NCBI GenBank assembly: GCA_964618215.1
Contig: CAZTZE010000015.1
Location: 1 to 64,000 of the forward strand
Origin: CG2-30-58-95 sp964618215
Lineage (GTDB): Bacteria; Chloroflexota; Anaerolineae; Anaerolineales; Villigracilaceae
Direction of reading: 5' to 3'
Length of the DNA stretch: 64,000 bases
The position numbers and the translations under genes are program-made. Below are positions 41,005 to 50,761 of this stretch, piece by piece (the stretch's first letter is position 1; the number at the start of each line of letters is the position of its first letter). The notes beneath the pieces are model-generated. The model had not been told where the DNA came from and made no database searches. It saw only the letters and a list, made by a program, of their open reading frames with translations.

Positions 41005-43656
41005 ATGCAATTCATCAAATCACTTTCGGAATTAGGATACGCGGACCTGGCGCTGGCCGGCGGCAAAGCAACCAGCCTGGGCGAAATGTCTGGCGCCGGG
41101 TTCCCGGTGCCGCCCGGTTTTTGCGTCACCACGGAGGCCTACCGCGCCTTCGTGACCGTCAACAATCTTCAAGCGGAGATATTGCGCCTGAGCGCCTCTG
41201 CGGAGGCAGATGATCCCGCTTTGCTGGAATCCGCCTCGGGTCAGATCCGCTCGCTCTTCGAGTCCGGAACAATTCCCCCCGATCTCGCCTCCGAAATTTG
41301 CTCCGCCTACGCCCAACTTTCCACTTCCCACTCCCCACTTCCCACTTTAGGCACTTCCCCCGTTGCCGTCCGTTCCTCCGCCACCGCCGAAGACCTGCCC
41401 GGGGCGTCATTTGCAGGCCAGCAGGACACCTACTTGAATATCGTGGGAGAAGCGGCAGTGTTGGATGCAGTGCGGCGCTGTTGGGCTTCGCTGTGGACAA
41501 GTCGCGCCATCGCCTATCGCCAGCGGGAGGGTATTTCGCCGCAAGACGTGGCGCTGGCAGTGGTAATCCAGCAACTCATACCAGCGGATGCGGCCGGCGT
41601 GCTGTTCACAGCCAACCCGGTCAGCGGGGCGCGTGACGAGGTGGTGATCAACGCCGCCTGGGGACTGGGCGAAGCCATCGTCGGCGGGCTGGTCACGCCC
41701 GATCACTTCGTCGTTGACAAAACGACAAACTTCGTAAAAGCCAGGCAGATTGCCGATAAGCAGATGATGACCGTCCGCACGCCAAACGGGACGGAGGAAC
41801 AGCCCACGCCCGAGGCTCTGCGTTCCGCGCCGGCGATCTCCGAGGCGCAGATCGCAGAACTGACCGGCCTGGCGCGCCGCATCGAAATGCACGCAGGGCG
41901 ACCGGTGGATGTGGAATGGGCGCGGCGCGACGGCGCGTTGTTCGTACTTCAAGCCCGCCCCATCACCCACCTGCCGCCCGACCTGATGGGCATGGAATGG
42001 AGCCGCCAGATACTTATCGAGCGTTACCCGGACCCAGTCACGCCGTTCACCTGTTCGGTGATCAACGTCATGCTGCTCATGTCTTTCGAGAAAACATTCC
42101 TGCTTTTGGGCTTGAATGTACCCGATGGCTTGCCTTTCTTCCGGTTTATCTACGGCAGGCCGTATATCAACCTGACGGCGATGGCGCGCGGATTCGAGTC
42201 GCTGCCTTTTCGCCCTCCAGCGGCTCTCGGCAGTTCAGGAGAAGCACACACCCGACGGCGGCTACCCGGATTGGGGATATTGCCTGTCTTCGGGAATGTT
42301 CTGAAGATCGTTCTCACCTCCCACCGCCAGTGGGAGCGTCTGCTGCCTCCGTTCCTCGCGGCTGTGGAGCAGGAATCGGCGCTGGCCTGGGAAACACTGC
42401 CCACTGCAGCCATCCTGGAGGGCATCGCCCGGCACGAAGCACAGTCCGCCGCGCTCCTGGCGAATCACACCGCCACCATTATCGCCACCGAACCGATTGT
42501 GCAAATCCTGCAAACGCTCACCCGCGCCTGGTTGGGGGATAAAGACGGGCAGCTTGCCATTACACTGCTCTCCGGTCTCACCGGAAACAAAACCGTGGAG
42601 ACCAACCGCGCCCTGTGGCGGCTGGCCGCCTCGACGCGTGGAAACGACGCCTTGAGGCAAGCCATCACCGGGGCAAGAGAAGGCGGCTGGCGCGAGCCGA
42701 TCGCGCTGGCCCCCGGCGGTGCGGATTTTCTGGTGGGTTTCGACGCTTTCCTGCAAGCCTACGGCCATCGCGCCCAGGGTTATGATATGGTGAAACCAAC
42801 CTGGCGTGAACGGCCGGACCTGGTCCTGGAACTGCTCCGGCTTTTCCTCGACGACAGCGTGGCAGACCCTGGAGAAGGCGAGGCGCGCAAGGCCGCCGAG
42901 CGAGAAACCGCCGTCCGCGCGGCCCGGCAGCGGCTCTCCCTGCTCAAGCGTTTTCTCTTCGACCGCGTACTGGCCCTGGCCCAAACGTACTTCCGGCTGC
43001 GCGAGAACCAGCAATTCTACATGATGCAGAGCGCTCCCCTGATCCGGCGCACATTGCTCACGTTGGGCCGCCGTTTTCAGGAGGCCGGATTGCTCTGTCA
43101 AATCGAAGATGTATTCTTTCTCGAAAACCAGGAGGTGCGCGCATTGGCGGCGAAGATGGCCGGCCTGCCCACTGACGGACTCCTGCTCCCGGCCGATTCA
43201 CGTCATCTCGTGGCCGAACGGCGGGCCGAGTTCGAGCGCAACCGCCAGATCGACGCGCCGCTTCACCTGGGAGGCGAACTCGCCCAGCCGGAGGCGCAAT
43301 CCGGCGGGGCGCTGCGAGGCTTCCCTGCCAGTCGGGGCGTCGTCACTGGCAGGGCGCGCCTCGTGCGCGGGCCAGACGATTTTGGAAAAGTCCGGCGGGG
43401 CGAGATCATCGTCGCTCCGGCGACCACCCCGGCCTGGACGCCGCTGTTTGGTGTAGCGGCCGGGCTGGTCACCGAGTTTGGCGGGCTGCTCTCTCACGCC
43501 GGGGTGGTGGCGCGGGAGTACGGCCTGCCGGCGGTGCTGGGCGTGCCTGACGCCATGCGCTTGCTTCAGGATGGCGATGAGATCGAGGTGGATGGAGAGC
43601 GAGGAGAGGTGAGGGTAAAATCGCCTACAATTTTTTCCGCTACCACCCAGCGGTGA
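41005..43656 (+). CDS. Rifampicin phosphotransferase-like PEP-synthase superfamily protein
   Basis: An 883-residue protein from an ATG with AGGAG upstream. The ATP-binding domain occupies about residues 1-320, with GGKATSLGEMSGAGFPVPPG, VAVRSSATAEDLPGASFAGQ and the closing LQARPITHL. A large middle domain (about 330-780) follows, and the mobile phosphohistidine domain is at the C-terminus with the histidine in GGLLSHAGVVARE near residue 831. In true PEP synthases the histidine domain is central and a TIM barrel follows; here the barrel is absent. The layout therefore matches rifampicin phosphotransferases and uncharacterised relatives, which phosphorylate a compound using the beta-phosphate of ATP. 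Confidence 0.8.
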   Translation: MQFIKSLSELGYADLALAGGKATSLGEMSGAGFPVPPGFCVTTEAYRAFVTVNNLQAEILRLSASAEADDPALLESASGQIRSLFESGTIPPDLASEICSAYAQLSTSHSPLPTLGTSPVAVRSSATAEDLPGASFAGQQDTYLNIVGEAAVLDAVRRCWASLWTSRAIAYRQREGISPQDVALAVVIQQLIPADAAGVLFTANPVSGARDEVVINAAWGLGEAIVGGLVTPDHFVVDKTTNFVKARQIADKQMMTVRTPNGTEEQPTPEALRSAPAISEAQIAELTGLARRIEMHAGRPVDVEWARRDGALFVLQARPITHLPPDLMGMEWSRQILIERYPDPVTPFTCSVINVMLLMSFEKTFLLLGLNVPDGLPFFRFIYGRPYINLTAMARGFESLPFRPPAALGSSGEAHTRRRLPGLGILPVFGNVLKIVLTSHRQWERLLPPFLAAVEQESALAWETLPTAAILEGIARHEAQSAALLANHTATIIATEPIVQILQTLTRAWLGDKDGQLAITLLSGLTGNKTVETNRALWRLAASTRGNDALRQAITGAREGGWREPIALAPGGADFLVGFDAFLQAYGHRAQGYDMVKPTWRERPDLVLELLRLFLDDSVADPGEGEARKAAERETAVRAARQRLSLLKRFLFDRVLALAQTYFRLRENQQFYMMQSAPLIRRTLLTLGRRFQEAGLLCQIEDVFFLENQEVRALAAKMAGLPTDGLLLPADSRHLVAERRAEFERNRQIDAPLHLGGELAQPEAQSGGALRGFPASRGVVTGRARLVRGPDDFGKVRRGEIIVAPATTPAWTPLFGVAAGLVTEFGGLLSHAGVVAREYGLPAVLGVPDAMRLLQDGDEIEVDGERGEVRVKSPTIFSATTQR

Positions 43657-43755
43657 CGAGGGGTTAATTTTTTGCACATCTGATAGATTTGCTTCATAAG
43701 AGCGGGGAGCGAGCGCCAGATAGCTGTGAGTAATTTTCGCACTGGATCTTGTCCA

Positions 43756-44070
43756 ATACTGGCCTGCTACTTGCGCGAGATGGGCGAGGCGCACCCGTCG
43801 GTAGGGGATGTTCGTTCCATCGGGCATTTTGGAATCCTCGAATTGGTGCGGGATCGTCGCACCAGGCAGCCGATGGCGCCTTTCAACGGAACCAGCCCGG
43901 AGATGGAAACACTGCGCAAAATCCTGCTTGAGCACGGCCTTTTTGTTTCCATCCATTGGCACACCATCCTGATACTGCCCCCTCTGATCATCACCGAAGA
44001 GCAATTAGCCGAAGGCTTCAACTTGATCGATGAAGCACTGAAGATCACTGATGCGGTGGTTCAAGGCTGA
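43756..44070 (+). pseudogene. Class III aminotransferase, 3' part of the split gene
   Basis: From about 43,756 the + strand reads ILACYLREMGEAHPSVGDVR, then SIGHFGILELVRDRRTRQPM, APFNGTSPEMETL and IDEALKITDAVVQG before TGA. This is the C-terminal small domain of the same subfamily as the truncated aminotransferase at 11,585-12,565, with the subfamily signature PMAPFNGTSPEM. The preceding bases show no match, so the gene is broken on this side too. Roughly 25-30 residues are missing between the two parts. It has no own start signal and is not expected to be made. Confidence 0.85.
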
Positions 44071-44442
44071 GACAGTGGCGTTGAACTAATCATGCCACTC
44101 ACCATTCGGTGACGGGAAAAGCCGCCCACCGATTACCTTTACATCAAGGGGAAAAGAGGAAATTGACTGAAATTTACCCGCTGAAGAGTAGCCGGCTGCG
44201 AAAACGCTCTTTTCGCGGCCGGTTTTCTTTTCTTGGCAAGCTTCGCCATCCCCGCCAGCACTTTCGTAGCGAAGTTCTACTTTCTCAAAGGAAAAATGGC
44301 GTTCACTATTCGGGCGGATGCACCTGTGCCTGTCTGTCTTGGGGGTTAGGCCAGGGCGCCACAAGTGCGGGCATGGCAGGCGAAGCGGGTGATGTCTCCG
44401 ATGGCTGCCACTTTGCATTTCAAGTGAGGGAGACAGTTCCGA
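44071..44442. other. Gene-free stretch between the split operon and the sugar operon
   Basis: About 370 bases without a convincing gene. It contains a strong + strand terminator at 44,192-44,226 and a GC-rich remainder. The open frame 44,109-44,564 overlaps the glycoside hydrolase gene in antisense and is a shadow. The stretch separates the convergently read operons. Confidence 0.6.
44192..44226 (+). terminator. Rho-independent terminator after the aminotransferase 3' part
   Basis: CCGGCTGCGAAAA (44,192-44,204) pairs with TTTTCGCGGCCGG (44,210-44,222), a 13-bp stem with a single G-U pair and a 5-base loop, followed by TTTTCTTTTCTT. It is likely the original terminator of the amidohydrolase/aminotransferase operon before the gene was split. 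Confidence 0.8.
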
Positions 44443-46221
44443 TTAGCGATCATTGGCTTGTTGCAGCCAGAGCACCTGATAAGGCTCAATCTTTAGCAAA
44501 ATATGCCCGCCCTCCATGCTGTACAACTGACCGTCAAGCAAATCACGCATCCTGGTTTTTATAGATAACCCTCTTTCACCAAGATGCAATGTGATAGTCT
44601 GAGGCTCCGCAGAGACATTGACCAAGCAGAATACGCTCAGATGGGCATTGCCATCCGGCGGCGTGCGCAGCAGAGCGAAGATCGCCGGGTTGAGCGAGAG
44701 CGTCCGCTGACCGCCGCCAGGATGAAAGGCCGCTTGTCCTCTGCGTACGCGCAACATCTGACAATAACCCTCGAACACACAGGCGTGGTGGGCGGTCGCA
44801 TCGGCGAGTAGTGCGTCCAATGATGCGCGGCTCATTTTTTCGCGATTTATCGAGCGTGCCATGCCGCTCTGTCCCGCGTGTGGCTGGCAATTGCGCAGCC
44901 CAAAGAGGCTGTGGAAGTATATTCCGGGCACACCTGCCAGGGCGAGCATGATTGCCTGGGAGGCCAGGAAGCGACGCGCGTCCAGGGATGGATTGGGGGC
45001 GCTGGGGTCGTTGAGTGCATCGAATAGCGTGACATTCATTTCATACACGCTCTGAGAACCGTCGCGGTTTGCTTTGTAAGAAACGCGCCCGCCGTGCGCG
45101 ATCGTCTTTTCCACCAACGCCTGTATTTCGACCTCGCTGAGCAGGCCGCGCGCCGGCATCATGCCAATGCCATCATGCGAGGCGATGAAATTGAAGAACA
45201 TCCCTCCTGGGGAGGGCTGTGCCTGGCTCGCCCAAGCCGTCAGTTTTGTAGCGTCGCCGCTGTGGAACGAATGCAGCACTAACGGGGCGAGGGGAAACTG
45301 ATAAACCATCTGCGCCTCGTCCGTTCGGCCCCCCTGCGCAATTGGATTGCCAAAATAACTGATATTCTCCTGCTGGGGGACATTGGTCTCGGTAATCAGG
45401 ATGACATGCGGGGCGGCAAGATCGAGGATGGCACGTATCAATTTGACCACACGGTGGGTCTGGGGTAGATGGATACACGGCGTGCCTATCTCTTTCCAGA
45501 GATAGGCAATGGCATCCAGGCGGATGATTTCCGCGCCGCGGGAAACATACTCGAGCAGGATGCGGATGACTTCCAGCAGGACTTCGGGGTTGACGTAATT
45601 CAGGTCCATCTGGTCATCGCTGAAGGTGGTCCAGACGTGCTGAATTCCAATAGCAGTGTTTACAGGCGTCAGCAGCGGCAGGGCGCGCGGACGGACCACC
45701 TGCGAGAGATCGGTGGCGGGGTCAACCGTGATGAAATAATCAGCGTAGGGTTTTTCCCCGCGCAAGAAGGCTTGAAACCACTCACTGCGCCGCGAGATGT
45801 GGTTGATTACTGCGTCGAACATCAGGCGGAAGTTCTCACCGATGGCAGCGATATCCTCCCACGTACCCAGGTCGGGGTTGACGCGGCGATAGTCAATCAC
45901 CGAAAATCCGTCATCGGATGAATAGGGATAAAAAGGGAGGATGTGCACCCCACTGATCACATCCCGCATGTACTCGTTCAGGAAACCACCCAGCGATTGG
46001 AGAGGAGTCTGGCCAGGAGTCCTTACCTGATCGCCATAAGTGATCAGAATGGCATCGCGTTGATCGAAGGCGGTACCGGTCCCTTCGGGATGATCCATAT
46101 CAGGGCGCCCGGCTTTGAAATCAGCGATAATCGCCTTTATTTGACCCCATAACGACTCAGCCTGTCTCTGACCGTACAGGAATGAAAGGTGGGCGCTGAT
46201 GCGGTCTTCAAAATCTTTCAT
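44443..46221 (-). CDS. GH13 subfamily 18 phosphorylase (glucosylglycerate/sucrose phosphorylase-like)
   Basis: A 592-residue alpha-amylase-family enzyme. Catalytic residues are visible: the nucleophile aspartate in IIRLDAIAYLWKEIG, the acid/base glutamate in LITETNVPQQENISYFG, and the stabilising aspartate in FIASHDGIGM. The motif HILPFYPYSSDDGFSVIDYR is characteristic of GH13_18 sucrose and glucosylglycerate phosphorylases, which cleave with phosphate to give glucose 1-phosphate. With an importer, a GT4 enzyme and a GH63-type hydrolase in the same operon, glucosylglycerate or a related osmolyte is the likely substrate. Confidence 0.82.
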   Translation of the reverse strand: MKDFEDRISAHLSFLYGQRQAESLWGQIKAIIADFKAGRPDMDHPEGTGTAFDQRDAILITYGDQVRTPGQTPLQSLGGFLNEYMRDVISGVHILPFYPYSSDDGFSVIDYRRVNPDLGTWEDIAAIGENFRLMFDAVINHISRRSEWFQAFLRGEKPYADYFITVDPATDLSQVVRPRALPLLTPVNTAIGIQHVWTTFSDDQMDLNYVNPEVLLEVIRILLEYVSRGAEIIRLDAIAYLWKEIGTPCIHLPQTHRVVKLIRAILDLAAPHVILITETNVPQQENISYFGNPIAQGGRTDEAQMVYQFPLAPLVLHSFHSGDATKLTAWASQAQPSPGGMFFNFIASHDGIGMMPARGLLSEVEIQALVEKTIAHGGRVSYKANRDGSQSVYEMNVTLFDALNDPSAPNPSLDARRFLASQAIMLALAGVPGIYFHSLFGLRNCQPHAGQSGMARSINREKMSRASLDALLADATAHHACVFEGYCQMLRVRRGQAAFHPGGGQRTLSLNPAIFALLRTPPDGNAHLSVFCLVNVSAEPQTITLHLGERGLSIKTRMRDLLDGQLYSMEGGHILLKIEPYQVLWLQQANDR

Positions 46222-46227
46222 GATGGG

Positions 46228-47472
46228 TTACATACCAGATAAGATTTCAACAAGTTTTTGCTCCAGCACTTGCAGGGAGAAATGTTCCTGCGCAATGGCG
46301 TAATTCTTTTCGGCGATGGCTCGGACGGCCGACGGGTCGGCCAGCAAGTCCAAGGTCTGGGCTACAGCCTGCTGGCTGACGTAGCCATCCAGTTCGATGA
46401 ACTCAAAACCCAGCGGGTAAATGTCGGCATTATAAACGGGATAGCGGTTGACGACAACCAGCCGTTTGAAGTAGACGGCTTCCAGGAGCGCATTGCCGAA
46501 TCCCTCGTACAGGCTGGGATAGGTGACCAGATTGGCGTGGGAGTAGATATCCCACATTGCATAAGTTTTTCGTCCCTCTGAGAGGCGCCGTTCCTCGGCA
46601 GTAATATCGGCGAGGAAGCGCAGGTCAACCCCCATCGCCTGCGCCTCGCGCTTCAGCCAGTTGAAGTATGCCAGCCCCTCGTCATCTGCGCTGTGGGCGA
46701 TGAGCAGACGGGCATTGGGTTTACACAGGTGATGTACCAGTTCGATGGCCAGTTCGATGCCCTTGCGCTGGATGACGCGCGTGGGCTGGAAAACCAGCAG
46801 ATCATTTGCGCCAATCCTGGCAGAGAAGCGAAAATCGGCGTTAAAGTCATCCATGACAGGCGGGGGCGTAGCGAAATCGTGTACATTGGGGATGACGATC
46901 GAATCCAGCCCGCGCCGCGCCTTGAGGCGGCTTTGAGCGATCGAGTTGATCGTGGCATGACGCAGGTTGGGCAGGTCGGGGGGAAAGTATGCATCCAGCA
47001 GATCGAAGATGTTGTTATCCTGGTAGCGGGCACGCTCCCAGTAAAAATCGTGGTGATGACCGATAGCAGGGATGTTCAGTCGCTGGATCAAATTGGTCAG
47101 GGCGAGGCCCAGCGGCAGGTTCATCGGGATGGCCAGGGCATTTTCGATGAAGAGCAGGTCGAGGCGGTTTGCCTGGACGAACTCGTCCAGCGATCGTTCC
47201 AGTTCGACGGCCAGGGATTCGATTGTATGCAGCAGGTTCTCGCAGTCTGAGGGGTTTTTCTCGACGAAGGCGCGCTGATTGACGGCCTGGATGGCGGGAT
47301 GCTTGAAATGAAGTTCAGGGATCAGTATCCCGCCGCTGGCATAACCGCCCAGTTCGCCAGCGCAGAAGAAAACATCATGGCCGAGGCCGCGCAGCACCCG
47401 GGCGGTTTTTTGAACTTCCAAGCTGACGCCATCGGTGCCGCTGAGCCGTGTGGCAATGATCCCTATTCGCAT
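46228..47472 (-). CDS. GT4 family glycosyltransferase
   Basis: A 414-residue GT-B fold retaining glycosyltransferase. The N-terminal domain starts RIGIIATRLSGTDGVSLEV; the nucleotide-sugar site in the C-terminal domain has QPTRVIQRKGIELAIEL and the E-x7-E signature in TYPSLYEGFGNALLEAVYF. Its ATG overlaps the hydrolase gene stop by 10 bases. In related clusters a GT4 enzyme builds mannosylglucosylglycerate or its phosphate; context makes that a good guess. It is otherwise unspecific. Confidence 0.78.
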   Translation of the reverse strand: MRIGIIATRLSGTDGVSLEVQKTARVLRGLGHDVFFCAGELGGYASGGILIPELHFKHPAIQAVNQRAFVEKNPSDCENLLHTIESLAVELERSLDEFVQANRLDLLFIENALAIPMNLPLGLALTNLIQRLNIPAIGHHHDFYWERARYQDNNIFDLLDAYFPPDLPNLRHATINSIAQSRLKARRGLDSIVIPNVHDFATPPPVMDDFNADFRFSARIGANDLLVFQPTRVIQRKGIELAIELVHHLCKPNARLLIAHSADDEGLAYFNWLKREAQAMGVDLRFLADITAEERRLSEGRKTYAMWDIYSHANLVTYPSLYEGFGNALLEAVYFKRLVVVNRYPVYNADIYPLGFEFIELDGYVSQQAVAQTLDLLADPSAVRAIAEKNYAIAQEHFSLQVLEQKLVEILSGM

Positions 47473-48785
47473 GGTAATCTATCCTCGCGGGGTGTTTTGT
47501 TGGCGGTCATAATGATCGCCAGCGCGGCCGACCAGGAGAATTCGGTCGCGCCGCAGCCGGAGCCATCACGTGGATCGTAGTACTCTCGAAAACCAGAATG
47601 GGCCATCAGTTTGAGCGAATCATGTTCCAGTGCCTCGGCCAGGTCGTCACGGCCATATTGCCGCAGACCATCAGCCAGCATCCAGTTGAGCAGAATCCAC
47701 ACCGGGCCGCGCCAGTAACGGCGTGCATCCCAGAGCGGCTCACTTTTGCTGGTGGTGGGAATCATGTATCGGGTCAGGTTGTCCGGTGCGTATTCCGATG
47801 GAACCTGCCAGTGTTGTTCGATCAGGCGGGCGGCCTTCTGCGTGTCGGTGATGCCTGCGTACAGCGACATGAACGTCATCCCCGTATTGACTCGAATGGG
47901 GCTGCCTGAACGGATGTCAAAGTCATAATACAGGCCGTCCCGCTCATCCCAGAAACGCTGGTCAAAATTCGCCTGCATCTGCCCAAGCCAACCGTCAATT
48001 TCGCCTACCGGTTCGTCCAGAATGCCAGCGAGTTCTTTCAGGTCTCGGTCGGCGCGGTAGAGAATGGCATTGAAGAGCACATCCTGCACAAGGAATGGTG
48101 AGTGCGCCAGCAGACGCTGCGGCTCGTATTGATTGCGGCGGAAAACGTCAATCAGATGGATAAAGCGCAGATAATCCACATCGTGCGGGCGCTCGGCCTC
48201 GGCAACGTGGATCGTATCCCCTCGGCGGAAACCCGGCACATCCTGCGGGGTGATGTTATCCATCACACGCAGCCAGCGGGGGGAATCGTCAGTGCCTGAT
48301 TCCCAGGGGTGGATAATGCAGAACAGGCCGCTGCCATCCGCGTCGCGGCAGGTGTGCATCCAGCGATGCCAGCGCAACACGGCCGGGTAGACCTCCCGCA
48401 GAAAATTGAGGATGGATTGACGGTCATGGATGAGACGCAGCACAGTCGCCAGCAGCGGTGGCTGCGTGATGCCGGAGGTGCGCACTCCGGGTGCGATCGG
48501 TCGGCCATCCGTCTCCCAAAAGGCCGGGCCAGGGAAGTAATCCGAAGGCGCGGGATGATATATGACATGCGGGAGCATACCGTCATCCCATTGCCCGCGC
48601 AGCAGGGAGCGAATCTCGGTGAATGCACGCGGCAGGTCGAAGTACGACAGACCGAGGGCGATAATGGCCGAATCCCAATTCCATTGGTGCGGGTATTGTT
48701 TCAGGCTGGGTTTTGTGAATTCCCCGGTGTCGTTGCCGCGCAGGATGGCTTGCGCTCGCGAAAGTATATCAGCAGCCTCATTCAT
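47463..48785 (-). CDS. GH63-type glycosidase (mannosyl-/glucosylglycerate hydrolase-like)
   Basis: A 440-residue (alpha/alpha)6 enzyme from the ATG at 48,785; a GTG 14 codons upstream is the alternative, and neither has a strong ribosome binding site. Family hallmarks are YPHQWNWDSAIIALGLSYFD at the start, GQWDDGMLPHVIYH, YWRGPVWILLNWMLADGL and the catalytic-base glutamate region CGATEFSWSAALAII. GH63 members of this size hydrolyse glucosylglycerate or mannosylglycerate. It is next to the transporter ATPase and precedes the GT4 gene. Confidence 0.78.
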   Translation of the reverse strand: MNEAADILSRAQAILRGNDTGEFTKPSLKQYPHQWNWDSAIIALGLSYFDLPRAFTEIRSLLRGQWDDGMLPHVIYHPAPSDYFPGPAFWETDGRPIAPGVRTSGITQPPLLATVLRLIHDRQSILNFLREVYPAVLRWHRWMHTCRDADGSGLFCIIHPWESGTDDSPRWLRVMDNITPQDVPGFRRGDTIHVAEAERPHDVDYLRFIHLIDVFRRNQYEPQRLLAHSPFLVQDVLFNAILYRADRDLKELAGILDEPVGEIDGWLGQMQANFDQRFWDERDGLYYDFDIRSGSPIRVNTGMTFMSLYAGITDTQKAARLIEQHWQVPSEYAPDNLTRYMIPTTSKSEPLWDARRYWRGPVWILLNWMLADGLRQYGRDDLAEALEHDSLKLMAHSGFREYYDPRDGSGCGATEFSWSAALAIIMTANKTPREDRLPCE

Positions 48786-48845
48786 CACAACTGTCGCTTT
48801 ATAAAAGTTCAAGCCCGCATCCCGCACATGGGCCTGAACAAGGCC

Positions 48846-49934
48846 TCAATGGATGGCTTCCCCGCTTTGCCTGTCCATCCAACGGATTTTGTCGGCAGCC
48901 AATTGCAGCCAGATTTGCTGGCCGGGCTGGAATGGGGCATCGGCTCGGGTGTTGACTTTGAGAATCTGCTTACCTAGTTTGATGGTTAGCAGGTTGTGAG
49001 AGCCGAGCGGCTCAACAACCAGAATATTGCCGGAGATCGCGCCTTTGGCAGGCAGGCTGGTTGCCTCGATGTTCTCGGCACGGATACCGAGCCATACCTC
49101 CCTGTTTTCAAATTTGCTGAAAGCTGGCAAAAGTTCCTTCAGAGGCGTGATCGTTGAGTCGCCAACCGAGACAGTCACTTTCCCTTTAGTGGACAATACC
49201 TGCCCCTCCAGGAAATTCATCGGCGGATTTCCAATAAAACTGCCCACAAAATGGCTGGCTGGATGGTCGTATACACTCAACGGTGTATCACACTGCAAAA
49301 TGGCGCCATCCTTCATCACGGCGATACGGTCACCCAGACTAAGCGCCTCGACCTGATCATGCGTGACGTAAACGACGGTGCTGCTCAGTTCCTTGAGCAG
49401 TCGTTTGAGTTCGGCGCGCATTTCCAGGCGCAGCAACGCATCCAGGTTGCTGAGCGGTTCGTCCATCAGCAGCACTTCGGCCTGCACAGCAATGGCGCGC
49501 GCCACTGCAACACGCTGGCGTTGTCCGCCAGAGACCTGCGCGGGGTAACGAGCGAGTAAGTTGGTGATCTGGAGTAGTTCGGCCGCCGAGCTAACCCGTT
49601 TTTTCAATTCTATATCCGGCACGTGTTGCATGCGCAGGCCAAACGCGATATTTTCATAGACGGTGAGATGAGGGAAGACGGCATAGCTCTGGAAGACCAT
49701 GGCTATGCGGCGCTGGCGCGGCTGGAGATCGGTGACGTCCTTTCCACCGATGAATATTTTCCCACTGTCAATCTGCTCCAGACCGGCGATGCCGCGCAGA
49801 AGGGTGGTCTTTCCGCATCCCGAAGGCCCGAGCAGCACCATGAATTCCCGGTCATGTATGGTCAGGCTAATATCGTCGGTGGCAACCACCTTTCCAAAGT
49901 TTTTTCGGACATTTTCAAGACGGATTTCGGCCAT
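48846..49934 (-). CDS. Sugar ABC transporter ATPase (UgpC/MsmK/MalK type)
   Basis: A 362-residue ATPase starting at 49,934; its ATG overlaps the permease stop (TAATG). Walker A GPSGCGKTT near residues 36-44, signature VSGGQRQRVAVARAI, Walker B LLMDEPLSNLDAL, and switch YVTHDQVEAL. The C-terminal OB-like regulatory domain (about 240-362, with LGIRAENIEA) marks MalK/UgpC proteins. It energises the binding protein-permease set of this operon. Confidence 0.93.
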   Translation of the reverse strand: MAEIRLENVRKNFGKVVATDDISLTIHDREFMVLLGPSGCGKTTLLRGIAGLEQIDSGKIFIGGKDVTDLQPRQRRIAMVFQSYAVFPHLTVYENIAFGLRMQHVPDIELKKRVSSAAELLQITNLLARYPAQVSGGQRQRVAVARAIAVQAEVLLMDEPLSNLDALLRLEMRAELKRLLKELSSTVVYVTHDQVEALSLGDRIAVMKDGAILQCDTPLSVYDHPASHFVGSFIGNPPMNFLEGQVLSTKGKVTVSVGDSTITPLKELLPAFSKFENREVWLGIRAENIEATSLPAKGAISGNILVVEPLGSHNLLTIKLGKQILKVNTRADAPFQPGQQIWLQLAADKIRWMDRQSGEAIH

Positions 49935-50761
49935 TATTTTGTCACCCTTCCCCAAAGATTGAAGAGATATTTTCGGATGAAGAGCATGAAGATCAGGGAC
50001 GGAACGAGCATGAAAAACCCGCCAGCAAAGCGATATGGCAACGGTGATTCATCCAGCACGGTGAGCACCAGGGCAGGCAAGGTGCGGCTGCGTACAGTGA
50101 GGATAACCGCAGCGAACACTTCGTTCCACGAAAGAACGAAAGTGAACAGTGTAGCCGCTGCCAAGCCAGGCAAGGCGAGCGGTAACGCCACCCGCAGAAA
50201 GGCCTGGAGGCGGCTGCAGCCGAGAGTCATGGCAGCCTCTTCGAGGTCCCGAGGCACGCTGGCGAACACGCTGCTGGTGATGAGGATGGTAAAAGGCAAA
50301 GCCAGGGCGGTGTGCATCAGTGCCAGGCTGTACACCGAGTCGTACAGTCCCCATTTGATGAAGGTGACCGCAAGCGGGATGGACAGGATCACGATGGGGA
50401 AGGCCCGCGTTGAGACGATCGTCAGTCTGAACATATCCCGCCCACGAAAGACGAAACGGGCAATGGCGTATCCAGCCGGCGCGCCGATCGCGGTGGAAAG
50501 TGTAAGAGTCAGCAGGGCCACGATCACGCTGGATCTGACAGATTTGATCACCCCTGCAGACTTCAAAAAGAATGCCATGGTCTCGGTGGAAAAGGGCGAG
50601 GGGAAGAATGGCCTGGGATATTTATAAACGGCCATCTGTTCGCTGAATGCCGCCACGCCGATCAGGTAGATAGGTATGATCACCCACAGAGCCATCAGGA
50701 TCGCCAGCAGATAGGTCGCAACTCGTCCGATCTTTCGCTTGGTTTTCACGGAGACGTTCAT
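49934..50761 (-). CDS. Sugar ABC transporter permease, MalG-like
   Basis: A 275-residue membrane protein with six helices. The cytoplasmic EAA loop, EEAAMTLGCSRLQAFLRVAL with PLALPGL, binds the ATPase. Positively charged N-terminus NVSVKTKRKIGRV fits the inside-positive rule. It overlaps the first permease by 4 bases and the ATPase gene by one, as expected for one operon. Confidence 0.92.
   Translation of the reverse strand: MNVSVKTKRKIGRVATYLLAILMALWVIIPIYLIGVAAFSEQMAVYKYPRPFFPSPFSTETMAFFLKSAGVIKSVRSSVIVALLTLTLSTAIGAPAGYAIARFVFRGRDMFRLTIVSTRAFPIVILSIPLAVTFIKWGLYDSVYSLALMHTALALPFTILITSSVFASVPRDLEEAAMTLGCSRLQAFLRVALPLALPGLAAATLFTFVLSWNEVFAAVILTVRSRTLPALVLTVLDESPLPYRFAGGFFMLVPSLIFMLFIRKYLFNLWGRVTK

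Noticed and set aside
44109..44564. + strand frame of 151 residues
   Set aside because: It overlaps the glycoside hydrolase end in antisense and crosses a terminator; no protein-like features.
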